A DNA stretch of 52,991 nt from Bacteroides sp. UBA7335 (lineage in GTDB: Bacteria; Bacteroidota; Bacteroidia; Bacteroidales; Bacteroidaceae), in contig DKPL01000021.1 of assembly GCA_002471185.1 (NCBI GenBank), positions 58,356 through 111,346 on the forward strand. Reading direction: 5' to 3'. Numbering within the stretch: position 1 is the first letter of the stretch; each line of letters opens with the position of its first letter. A program made the position numbers and the translations under genes. Positions 41,917 through 51,000 of the stretch are shown piece by piece. The notes below the pieces were generated by a model. It was not told where the DNA came from, made no database searches, and saw only the letters and a program-made list of their open reading frames with translations.

Positions 41917-44766
41917 ATGATGAAATATCCCATTGCCCTATTGGCGTTTGTATTGCCGATATCAGTTTTTGCCCAATTCAACGGATTTGAGTCGGGAATA
42001 CCACAGTCATTTACTACCTCACCCGCATCAGAACTGTCCATCAGCGACACTTACTACAAAGAGGGTGAACAGAGTTTAAAGTGGGACTTTACCCCCGGCG
42101 CCCAACTCAACATTGCCATTGATCCGCTAACGCTTGACGAGCAACAAGCTCAAAACTATGGCATCTACTTATGGATGTACAACGAACGTCCGCAGCAAGA
42201 CTCACTTCGCTTTGAGTTTTTAGACCATAAAGGCGATGTAGCGCGCTGGTTCACCTATAAACTTAAAGCAGCCGGATGGCGCGCTTGCTGGATTGGGTTT
42301 GAACACATGCGTGGCGACAAGTCGAACAACCAGATTGCTGCTTACCGCATTGTAGCACCGCAGCGCAAAGGTAGTGTGTGGCTAGACCGCATCACCTTCC
42401 CAGTGACCAAAGTCAATCAACGTACCACTCCCGACGAACAAATGCCATACAACAATTCGATGAGCTATCGCGACTTGTGGCACTGGTGTCGTGTGTGGCA
42501 GTGGGAGCAATATGCGTATGACTTATTGCCTCATAAGAAGCTGACTAAAGCACAGAAAGAAGACTTAAGAACTGTGGAGCAACGTGTAGAGGAGTATGTA
42601 CAAAACGATAAACTACCCAAAGCAGAGACGACTCAAGTAAAGAAGGCGTATGCCATTTTTAAGAAGGCCAACATCCGCCGAGTGGGTAGCGGCTTTAGCG
42701 GTGCACCAATAGTAGCCCCCGATGAGCTGAACCGCAAGAAAGGCGAACTCTCTTGGAACGATATTGAAGCGATGTTGGCTGGTTTTGCTTACGATGCTTA
42801 CTACAATCACTCAAAAAAGGCTGCCGAGAACTACTTTACCGTATTTGAGTATGCTATGAATCAAGGTTTTGCCTTTGGTAGTGGCATGGGCACAAACCAC
42901 CACTACGGTTATCAAGTACGTAAGATATATACCACTGCTTGGCTGATGCGTCATGCCATTTATAAGCATAAGAAATGCGATGATATCTTGCGAACTCTTC
43001 AGTTTTGGGCTGCATTGCAAGAGACACGTCAACCCTACAAATACGGACGAGATGAGCTGCTCGACACATGGCATACGCTGCTGATGGCCAAAACCATATC
43101 GGCATTGATGATGCCCGATGAGTGTCAGCGCGAACGTGCGCTTCGCTCTCTTTCGCGCTGGGTATCTACCTCGCTAAGCTACACACCGGGCACCATTGGA
43201 GGAATTAAAATAGATGGTACCACCTTTCATCATGGTGGTTTCTATCCGGCCTACACCACTGGAGCTTTGGCTACTCTGGGGCAATATGTGGGTTTCACCA
43301 ACAACACCTCGTTTGCGGTAGATAAAGCGGGCCGTAACGTGTTAGAATCGGCTTTGATGGCTATGCGCAACTATTCTAATCTGCATGAGTGGAGCACAGG
43401 CATCGGCGGTCGTCACCCGTTTGGAGGTTCAATGAAAGCCAACGATGTGGCTGCGGTAGGTTATTTGGCTTTGGCAGACTCTACCGAAGGAAAGCCATTC
43501 AATGTAGCACTTGCTGCCGACTATCTAAGGTTAAACCACGGTGAAACGAACAACCTCTCAACCTATTTTACTCAGCAAGGTGTTCTTCCGGCAGCTGCTC
43601 CCCAAGGCTTCTTTGTCTACAACTACGGCTGCACAGGCATCTTTCGTCGCAACAACTGGATGGTGACACTCAAGGGATACAATACCGATGTGTGGGGTAG
43701 CGAAATCTATGTTCGCGACAACCGCTACGGTCGTTACCAAAGCTATGGCTCGGTTCAGATTATGGGCAAAGGAACCCCTGTGTCGAGAGCGGGTAGTGGG
43801 TTTGTTATTGATGGCTGGGACTGGAACAGACTGCCCGGAACCACCACCATTCACCTGCCTTTTGAACTGCTCGACAGTCCGCTACCGGGCACTACCATGG
43901 CACACTCTTCCGAGAACTTTGCCGGTGCCTCGTCACTTCAAGGTAAAAATGGTGTGTTTGCCATAAAGCTCATGGAGCGTCGCCTGAAAAACTTCACTCC
44001 CGACTTTGTAGCACGCAAGTCGGCATTCTGTTTCGACAATCGAATGGTTTGTTTGGGGAGTAACATTAATAACTCGAACGAACAATATCCTACCGAAACC
44101 ACATTGTACCAGACCGAATATCGTGGAGGAGACACGTTGAGTGTGGATGGTGCATGGCTATGCGATGGCTACGACAACTACTATAGAGTGGCAGAAGGCA
44201 CCGTAAAACATCAAGTGGCAAAACAACAGTCGCTACACGAAAAGAGTCGTAAACCTACCGAAGGCATCTTTAGCTCGGCTTGGATTGACCACGGCAAAGC
44301 CCCTCGCAATGGCACTTACCAATATATGGTATTAATTCAGCCTACTGCTGAAGAGCTGAAGTTGCAAACTCCCGAGAATTGCTACGAGGTGTTGCAACAC
44401 GATAGCGTGGCACACATCGTATACGATAAACCTACCGGCATCACTGCCTACGCTGCTTTTGAGTCGTTGGCACCCACTACGGATAAACTGTTGACTGCTA
44501 TTCCTGCTGAAACACTATTGATGTGGCAGCCGCAAGAGGATAAGATTGTGATGAGCGTATGCGACCCTAACTTGAACATCGAAGAGAAAGCTTATACTAC
44601 CAAACAACCGTCGCGCCCCATCGTGAAACGATTGATGCTAAAGGGAAATTATCAGCTGGTAAACACGGTGCCTGGTGTGCAAGTGGTGCCGGGAGCTGCA
44701 CAAACCGAACTTATCGTTCACTGTCAGCACGGACAGCCTGTAGAGTTTCTCTTAGAAAAGCGTTGA
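41917..44766 (+). CDS. PL8 chondroitin sulfate/hyaluronan lyase, exported (paralogue 2)
   Basis: Second PL8 lyase (949 aa), 99 bases after the first. The signal peptide ends VFAQ (19-20). Layout is the same as paralogue 1. The catalytic set is His439 and Tyr446 in TFHHGGFYPAY, Arg499 in IGGRHPFGG and Glu596 in VWGSEIYVRDNRYGRY. The His-Arg spacing (60) and Arg-Glu spacing (97) are close to Proteus chondroitinase ABC (59 and 93), and GWDWNRLPGTTTIHLPFELL is very similar, so this is the more classical of the two. ATG codons at 41917 and 41920 are both usable. The two lyases may differ in endo/exo action or sulfation preference. It converges on dus across the inverted array at 44854. Confidence 0.92.
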   Translation: MMKYPIALLAFVLPISVFAQFNGFESGIPQSFTTSPASELSISDTYYKEGEQSLKWDFTPGAQLNIAIDPLTLDEQQAQNYGIYLWMYNERPQQDSLRFEFLDHKGDVARWFTYKLKAAGWRACWIGFEHMRGDKSNNQIAAYRIVAPQRKGSVWLDRITFPVTKVNQRTTPDEQMPYNNSMSYRDLWHWCRVWQWEQYAYDLLPHKKLTKAQKEDLRTVEQRVEEYVQNDKLPKAETTQVKKAYAIFKKANIRRVGSGFSGAPIVAPDELNRKKGELSWNDIEAMLAGFAYDAYYNHSKKAAENYFTVFEYAMNQGFAFGSGMGTNHHYGYQVRKIYTTAWLMRHAIYKHKKCDDILRTLQFWAALQETRQPYKYGRDELLDTWHTLLMAKTISALMMPDECQRERALRSLSRWVSTSLSYTPGTIGGIKIDGTTFHHGGFYPAYTTGALATLGQYVGFTNNTSFAVDKAGRNVLESALMAMRNYSNLHEWSTGIGGRHPFGGSMKANDVAAVGYLALADSTEGKPFNVALAADYLRLNHGETNNLSTYFTQQGVLPAAAPQGFFVYNYGCTGIFRRNNWMVTLKGYNTDVWGSEIYVRDNRYGRYQSYGSVQIMGKGTPVSRAGSGFVIDGWDWNRLPGTTTIHLPFELLDSPLPGTTMAHSSENFAGASSLQGKNGVFAIKLMERRLKNFTPDFVARKSAFCFDNRMVCLGSNINNSNEQYPTETTLYQTEYRGGDTLSVDGAWLCDGYDNYYRVAEGTVKHQVAKQQSLHEKSRKPTEGIFSSAWIDHGKAPRNGTYQYMVLIQPTAEELKLQTPENCYEVLQHDSVAHIVYDKPTGITAYAAFESLAPTTDKLLTAIPAETLLMWQPQEDKIVMSVCDPNLNIEEKAYTTKQPSRPIVKRLMLKGNYQLVNTVPGVQVVPGAAQTELIVHCQHGQPVEFLLEKR

Positions 44767-44853
44767 CTATAGCTGGTTATTCTCTTGTAAATAGCTATCT
44801 GTCGGGTTAGATAAGGCTGATGTGCTTATTAAATAAGAAGATCTAGTAGTAAC

Positions 44854-44936
44854 AACATGGGGATGTTTTACTTCACAACATGGGGATGTTTTGCATAACA
44901 ACATCCCCATGTTTTATACAACAACATCCCCATGTT
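44854..44936. repeat. Four-unit 23-bp palindrome array with central orientation flip
   Basis: Four copies of a 14-bp dyad start at 44854, 44877, 44900 and 44923, exactly 23 bp apart. Copies 1 and 2 are AACATGGGGATGTT; copies 3 and 4 are its reverse complement AACATCCCCATGTT. Every copy has the arms AACAT/ATGTT, so only the centre (GGGG or CCCC) changes. The whole array is therefore an inverted repeat about 44895, able to form two stacked stems in RNA. It lies in the 203-bp gap between convergent PL8 and dus genes and might also serve as a terminator, though no U-tract follows. Confidence 0.93.
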
Positions 44937-44969
44937 GTTGCAATCAAAGCTATATTCTTCATCAGCTCA

Positions 44970-45905
44970 CTATATATTTCTAATCTCTTGCAAGTAGCTA
45001 TCCATGTGCCTACTCTTTTGTATCCGTTTTGCTACTTTACTATTAATAGCCATTCCCGCATACTCCCAAAAGGTTTTCATCTTATTGAGCAATTGAGCTT
45101 CGCCGCCCTCAATCTGCTGTGTATATTGATTCAACACCTCTTGATGCAACTGCAACAATCGCCTTCTAAACTCCTCTTCCGAGAGCTTTCGGTCTTCTTG
45201 ATACTCTAGAGCCAATGCCGGATTAGCAAGCAGTCCTCTACCTATCATTAACCCACTGATGCCTTTAAATCGGTCGGCTATTCGAGCCATATCCTCTAGT
45301 GTGTTCACATCACCATTGTAGATCAGTGGATGGCGACAAGCATTGGCAAACTCCTCAAACGCCTCTAAGTTGACTTCGCCCTTGTATTGCTGCTTACCAA
45401 TGCGCGGGTGCAAGGTGATTTGTGTCAGCGGAGTATCATTCAGAATAGGCATTAAAGCCTTCCATTCATTCGGGTTCTCCCATCCCAACCTCATCTTGAC
45501 CGAGAAGTCTATTTCGGGATACTTACTGACCACCTCGAGCAAAGCCTTAACTTCATCGGGGTAGGGCAGTATGCCCGAACCGTTGTGGCGCTTAGCCAAC
45601 ATCGGGAAAGGACACCCCATATTGATATCAACTTTGTGGTGATCATGCTCTATAAATAGTTTAAGTATCGCCTCAGCTTTGGTAGCATCGTTGGCAAACA
45701 GCTGCACCCTAAGTTGCGGTACCCGATTGTTTATGGGGAGTATCTCTCGCACATCCTTATTGCGGAACCCCTCCTTCTCGTAGCGTACAAATGGAGTGTA
45801 GTATTCGGCTATTCCACCAAAAGAGATGGTGTGAGCATTGCGGTAGGCAGCTTCGGTATATCCTTGTAGCGGTGCCAAGTAAATGGGAAGTTTGGGAGAG
45901 TCCAT
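44970..45905 (-). CDS. tRNA-dihydrouridine synthase family protein
   Basis: FMN-dependent enzyme (311 aa from ATG 45905) reducing uridines in the tRNA D-loop. TIM-barrel features: YLAPLQGYTEAAYR (9-22) for FMN, the catalytic Cys98 in INMGCPFPM, FSVKMRLGW, TLHPRIGKQQYKG, IYNGDVNT and GLMIGRGLLANPAL. A helical C-terminal domain ends with KRIQKSRHMDSYLQEIRNI. It is shorter than full DusB but typical for a second Bacteroidetes Dus. The upstream in-frame start at 45944 was rejected because the -7 box 45932-45939 lies between it and ATG 45905. A housekeeping gene between the lyases and the sulfatase. Confidence 0.92.
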   Translation of the reverse strand: MDSPKLPIYLAPLQGYTEAAYRNAHTISFGGIAEYYTPFVRYEKEGFRNKDVREILPINNRVPQLRVQLFANDATKAEAILKLFIEHDHHKVDINMGCPFPMLAKRHNGSGILPYPDEVKALLEVVSKYPEIDFSVKMRLGWENPNEWKALMPILNDTPLTQITLHPRIGKQQYKGEVNLEAFEEFANACRHPLIYNGDVNTLEDMARIADRFKGISGLMIGRGLLANPALALEYQEDRKLSEEEFRRRLLQLHQEVLNQYTQQIEGGEAQLLNKMKTFWEYAGMAINSKVAKRIQKSRHMDSYLQEIRNI

Positions 45906-45931
45906 ATATTCAATCGGTTTATATTTGCAGA

Positions 45932-45939
45932 CAAAAGTA
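45932..45939 (-). promoter_or_regulatory. -7 element (TACTTTTG) for dus
   Basis: Exact TAnnTTTG match on the minus strand, 27-34 bases before ATG 45905. It fixes the dus start and separates dus from the sulfatase transcript ended at 45962-45996. Confidence 0.5.
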
Positions 45940-45961
45940 GACAATCTACCCCAAATAAAAG

Positions 45962-45996
45962 GCCTCGTCTGCCTTAAATAAAAGGTCAGACGAGGC
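45962..45996 (-). terminator. Intrinsic terminator after the sulfatase gene
   Basis: GCCTCGTCTG (45962-45971) pairs perfectly with CAGACGAGGC (45987-45996), with inner CCTT/AAGG and one bulged base. On the minus strand CTTTTATTT follows. It lies 35 bases after the sulfatase stop. Confidence 0.88.
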
Positions 45997-46030
45997 TCAC
46001 AGGATAGTTTAGTTAGAATCAGGTCTTAAT

Positions 46031-47605
46031 TTATGGAGTTTTTTTCGCTATAAATGCCTTGTCGGTGTGTTGTGCTTTTATATTTTGTAACGACATAGCC
46101 AGCTCTTTTGTAATCTCCGGGTTCTGTTTTGCTACGTTCTCTTTTTCGGTAGGATCATTAGAAAGCAAATAAAGTTGAGGCTCCGGATCATTGCCAAGCT
46201 CCGTTTTGGTCCAAAACTCAATGGCATCCTCACTGCTCGGTTCAATGTATTTCCATCCTCCCTTTATCAGCGTTAAAGTGTTGTTTAAGTTCTGCTGTAC
46301 AATATGTGTACGTCCTTCGCTCGATTTACCCAACAAAACATCTAAGTGCTCTTCGCTATCAGGTGCCGCCCCATCGGGAAGTGTTTGATTCAGTAGACTG
46401 GCAAACGAAGCATACACATCGATTTGTGAAAAAGGTGCTGCCTGCTTAGTCGGTTTGACTACCGCCGGCCAGCGAATGATAAACGGCACGCGGGTACCTC
46501 CTTCGTAAGCACTATATTTTCCACCACGGTAGATACCCATCGGAGTATGTCCGTTGAGCAGCTCATAAGCCATGTCTTGATAGCCATCGTCAATCACCGC
46601 TCCATTGTCGCTGGTAAATATAAATAGAGTATTTTCGGCAATGTTTAAGCTATCCAATGTATTCATAATCTCGCCAATGGTCCAGTCGAGCTGCAAGATA
46701 ACATCTCCACGCGTTCCCAGGCCACTCTTGCCTGCAAAACGTGGGTGTGGCACTCGTGGCACGTGTACATCCTGTGTACCCATATAGAGGAAGAAAGGCT
46801 CATTTTGATGTTTGGCTATAAACTGTTTCGCTTTGTCGGTGATAACATCGGCAATGTCTTCGTCTACCCAAAGAGCCGATTTACCACCCGTCATCCAGCC
46901 AATGCGAGGAATGCCGTTGATGATGGTGTTGTTGTGTCCTTGACTCGGTTTTAGCGTCACCAACTCAGGGTTCTCTTCGCCTGTAGGCCAGTTGCCTACT
47001 TTCTCGGTATAACTCACCGTAATCGGGTCGTTAGGGTCAAGGTTTACCACTCTACCATTCTCTACATACACACAAGGTACGCGGTCAACAGTAGCAGGTA
47101 TCACAAACTCATAGTCGAAACCAATATCTTGTGTGTTTGGCGATATCTTCTTGTTAAAATCAGTTCCCCCTTTAGCACCCAGTCCTAAGTGCCATTTGCC
47201 CACAACTCCTGTAGCATATCCCGCATTTTTTATCATATTGGTCATGGTATAGCAGTTTGTGTCGATAATCAATTCAGAGTTACCCGGAGCAATGCCCGTA
47301 TTGGTTTGGCGCCAAGGATACATGCCTGTAAGCATGCCATAGCGCGAGGGTGTACTAGTGGCCGATGTGGCATAAGCATTGGTGAACTGCACACCTTGTC
47401 CGGCCAATCGGTCTATGTTGGGTGTATTAACTCGGTTGGCACCATAGCAACTTAAGTCACCGATTCCTAAATCGTCGGCAAATATATAAATGATATTGGG
47501 TTTTTGTATGTCGGCATTTCGTTGCTGTTTCTGACTCATACTGCCACAACCACTAGCAATAGCTGCGGTTGATAAGAGTGAGATTTGAAAGAGGGAGGTT
47601 TTCAT
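46031..47605 (-). CDS. Ser-type sulfatase (S1 family) lipoprotein
   Basis: Formylglycine sulfatase (524 aa). The signal peptide ends AIASGC, so Cys20 is a lipidation site and the enzyme is periplasmic or surface-bound. The metal-binding start NIIYIFADDLGIGDLSCYG (38-56) gives two Asp ligands. The activation motif (C/S)-x-P-x-R is S84-T85-P86-S87-R88 followed by LTG, so Ser84 must be oxidised by an anaerobic maturase (anSME) not in this window. KWHLGL and FIFTSDNGA are further S1 landmarks. Its substrate is most simply a sulfated glycosaminoglycan fragment from the nearby PL8 lyases, but the subfamily cannot be decided here. It is divergent from the second susC-susD. Confidence 0.9.
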   Translation of the reverse strand: MKTSLFQISLLSTAAIASGCGSMSQKQQRNADIQKPNIIYIFADDLGIGDLSCYGANRVNTPNIDRLAGQGVQFTNAYATSATSTPSRYGMLTGMYPWRQTNTGIAPGNSELIIDTNCYTMTNMIKNAGYATGVVGKWHLGLGAKGGTDFNKKISPNTQDIGFDYEFVIPATVDRVPCVYVENGRVVNLDPNDPITVSYTEKVGNWPTGEENPELVTLKPSQGHNNTIINGIPRIGWMTGGKSALWVDEDIADVITDKAKQFIAKHQNEPFFLYMGTQDVHVPRVPHPRFAGKSGLGTRGDVILQLDWTIGEIMNTLDSLNIAENTLFIFTSDNGAVIDDGYQDMAYELLNGHTPMGIYRGGKYSAYEGGTRVPFIIRWPAVVKPTKQAAPFSQIDVYASFASLLNQTLPDGAAPDSEEHLDVLLGKSSEGRTHIVQQNLNNTLTLIKGGWKYIEPSSEDAIEFWTKTELGNDPEPQLYLLSNDPTEKENVAKQNPEITKELAMSLQNIKAQHTDKAFIAKKTP

Positions 47606-48081
47606 AAACTATATCGATTTGACTTGATTCGAGCTCAAAATTAGTACTAATCTAAACAGAGGTAGAGCAAAATAGTACGCAAAGAGTGCCTAAAACGTAT
47701 TAATAAGAAAAATTATTGATAGGTAGTTAAAAGCTCGCAAAATATTAGTTTGAATGTACCGTATCTCTATTTAATCTCTATTTTTGCAACCCCTAAAAAC
47801 AATAAAATTGACTTATATCAACTAAACTGACGCCTATACTTAACTAATATTATCAGTAAACCATATCTGATAATAAGGTTTTTAAGAAGCTGAAGAAGGA
47901 AAAACGATTTCTTCTAAAAAAATAAGGAAAGTGGTTGAAATAGTACATTGTACTAATTTGTACTTATTCTGAACTATTAACGATGAAACGGTTCTGTAAT
48001 ATCATATACATTTGCCGCATATCAACTTAACTGATCTTATCGAAGAATCAACCTTTTTAAAACTTTAAATAATCGTGATTT
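47606..48081. promoter_or_regulatory. Divergent control region between the sulfatase and the second susC
   Basis: This 476-bp spacer has no gene. It holds a 9-bp dyad TATTATCAG-N10-CTGATAATA (47848-47875), a 16-bp direct repeat ATATCAACTWAACTGA at 47815-47830 and 48019-48034 (one difference), the palindrome TTAGTACTAA (47641-47650), and TAGTAC words at 47673 and within TAGTAC-ATT-GTACTA (47941-47955). Two plus-strand -7 boxes are seen: TATTTTTG (47779-47786) and TACATTTG (48007-48014). No clear -7 box for the sulfatase was found. Which of these sites are bound is not known. Confidence 0.5.
48007..48014 (+). promoter_or_regulatory. -7 element (TACATTTG) for the second susC-susD
   Basis: Exact TAnnTTTG match 67 bases before the susC ATG, the nearer of two matches in this spacer. 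The TAGTAC/GTACTA dyad lies about 50 to 65 bp upstream of it, where an activator could bind. Confidence 0.5.
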
Positions 48082-51000
48082 ATGAAACGAAAAACATTTA
48101 TTACCTTTTTAGCAACAATCCTACTATCTGTTTTTGGAGCGATAAACGCACAAAACAATCATGTTGTTAGCGGTACTATTGTAGATGCTCAAGGCGAATC
48201 TCTGCCAGGAGTTAGCGTTCTTGTAAAAGGTACTACTACCGGTACTGTTACTAATCTAGATGGACAATTCCAAATTAATGCTACTTCTTCTGATGTTCTT
48301 CAATGTACCTTTATTGGTTATAAAACTATTGATGTACGCGTTGGCAGTCAAAAAACACTTCATATAAAAATGGAAGAAGAGAGCCAATCGCTTGCTGAAG
48401 TTACTGTAGTAGCTGTAGGTTATGGCGATGTACGTCGTAGAGACTTGACCGGATCTATCGGTAAAGCCAATATGTCCGACATCACAAAAGTTCCGGTAAG
48501 CAATGTGGCACAAGCCTTAGGTGGACGTGTGGCCGGTGTACGTGTTACCTCAAACGATGGTGGTTTAGGCGACAACTTCAGCATCGTGGTGCGTGGAGCT
48601 GGTTCGCTTACTCAAAGCACTGCTCCTCTATATGTAATCGATGGATTTCCACAAGAAACTTCTAGCTTAAGCTCACTTAACCCCAATGATATCGAATCAA
48701 TCGATGTGTTGAAAGATGCATCAGCTACTGCTATCTACGGATCGCGTGGAGCTAACGGGGTTGTTATCATCACCACCAAATCGGGTAAAGAAGGAAAAGC
48801 AAGCATTGCTTACAATGGTAGCTTTACACTGGGTAGAGTTAGAAATAAAATGGACTTGATGAATGGTTATGAATTTGCAGTTCTTCAGCAAGAAATTATG
48901 ACTGAAGAAGAGTTTAATTCTTCTTATTTAAAAGATGGAAAGACATTGGAAGATTATAAATCATTGCCTACCTATGATTGGCAAGACGAAATATTCCGTA
49001 CAGCTTTCAGTCAAACTCATCATGTGTCGTTGAATGGATCAACCGATAAAGGACTTAAATATGCATCTTCTTTGTCTTACGACAACCAACAAGGTGTGAT
49101 TATCAATTCAGACTTAAACCGTTACCAAGCACGCGTTAATTTGAGCCAACGATTCAATAAACGATTGAAAATTGATGCTAGTGCAAACTTTGCTAGCAAC
49201 GTGCAAAATGGTCCTAACCCTTCTGAAAACACCACTGCTATGTCTAATGCTTGGATGTATAGTGTTTGGGCATACCGTCCAGTATCTCCATCAGGATCAA
49301 ACTTGCTTGAAGAAATTTACGATAATGATATCGATATGTCAGAAGATTATCGTTTTAACCCGGTATTGTCGGCTAAGCATGAACATCGCAGAAACATTAC
49401 TAATACGCTTCAAGCAAATATTGGTGTGGAATGGGAAATCATCAAAAGCTTGAAACTGAAAGTAACTGGTGGATACAACGGTCGCGATATCAAAAAAGAA
49501 GAATTCAACGGTTCTAAAACAAAAACGGGTAATACTCATCCGGCAAATACGCAGAGTAAAGGTATCAATGCTCGTCTTTCGCAATACGAAAACCGTAGCT
49601 ATTTGAACGAAAATACTCTTTCTTATCAACTAAATAAGAAAGGACACAGTATGAATGCGTTGTTGGGTTTGACTTTCCAAAGAAATACTCAATTCAATCA
49701 CTCTGCTTACAACGAAAATATTCCTAATGAGTCTTTGGGTATGTCGGGTATCGGAAAGGGTTCTACACCTACGATTACTGCATCAAAAGGTGAAAGCACT
49801 ATGATGTCATATTTCGGTCGCTTAAACTATAACTACGACTCTCGCTACTATTTTAATGTAACAATGCGTGCCGATGGTTCGTCTAAATTCCCTAAAGCTA
49901 ACCGCTGGGGGTACTTCCCTTCAGCTTCTATCGCATGGGCTTTCTCTCGCGAAAAATTTGTTGAAAACGCATTGCCTTGGTTATCGAATGGTAAAATTCG
50001 TGCAACATGGGGATTGACAGGTAACAACCGTGTAGGAAACTACGACTACTTGGCTCAACTGGTAACTAGCGACAACGTATACAAATATCCATGGGATAGC
50101 TCTTTCTATCGTGGTTTCGTGCTTAGCGCTCTTGCAAATAAAGAGTTGAAATGGGAAACAACTGAACAGTTTGACTTCGGGTTGGACTTGGGATTCCTTG
50201 ATGATCGTATCAACTTGTCTCTTGACTACTATATCAAAACAACCAAAGACTTATTGTTGAACGCAGACGTACCAGGAAGTAGTGGTTTCTCTACAGCTAT
50301 GCTTAATGTAGGTAAGCTTCGTAATAAAGGTTTGGAAATAACTTTAGAAACAACTAATATCTTGACTGAAAGCTTTACTTGGACTTCAAACTTTAATATT
50401 GCTTTCAACCAAAATAAAATTGTATCGCTTACTGAAGGCAAAGGACAAATGCTTAACTCTGTAAACTGGGATAATGCTTATAGAGGTATGTATGCTTACA
50501 TTAGTAAAGTAGGTGATGCTGCAGGACGCTTTTACGGATTTATTTATGATGGTACTTACAAAGAAGCTGACTTCGATATTACAACCGATGCTGCCGGTAA
50601 GAAAACATATACACTAAAAGATGGTATCGCTTGGATTTCTAAAGATTGTCAACCAGGTGACCCTAAATTTAAAAACGTTGATGGTAGTGAAGATAATAGA
50701 ATAACCGATGCTGATAAAACTGTAATTGGCAATGGACAACCAAAGCATACCGGAGGTTTCTCTAATAACTTCTCTTACAAAAACTGGGATTTAACTGTGT
50801 TCTTGCAATGGAGCTGGGGTAATGACATCTTAAATGCAAACCGCATGGTATTTGAAAATGGTGTGAATAAAAAAAATACCAATATGTTTGCTTCGTATGT
50901 AGACCGTTGGACTCCTGAAAATCCTAATAGCGATATGCCAAGAGCAAAAGCTAACAATTCTAAGAACTATAGTTCATTGTATGTTGAAGATGGTTCGTTC

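Noticed and set aside
44854..44936. CRISPR array
   Set aside because: Units are adjacent 14-bp palindromes with a 23-bp step and no unique spacers of 30 bp or more; no cas genes are present.
45906..45944. Longer dus start
   Set aside because: It lies upstream of and across the -7 box; the conserved barrel begins right after ATG 45905.
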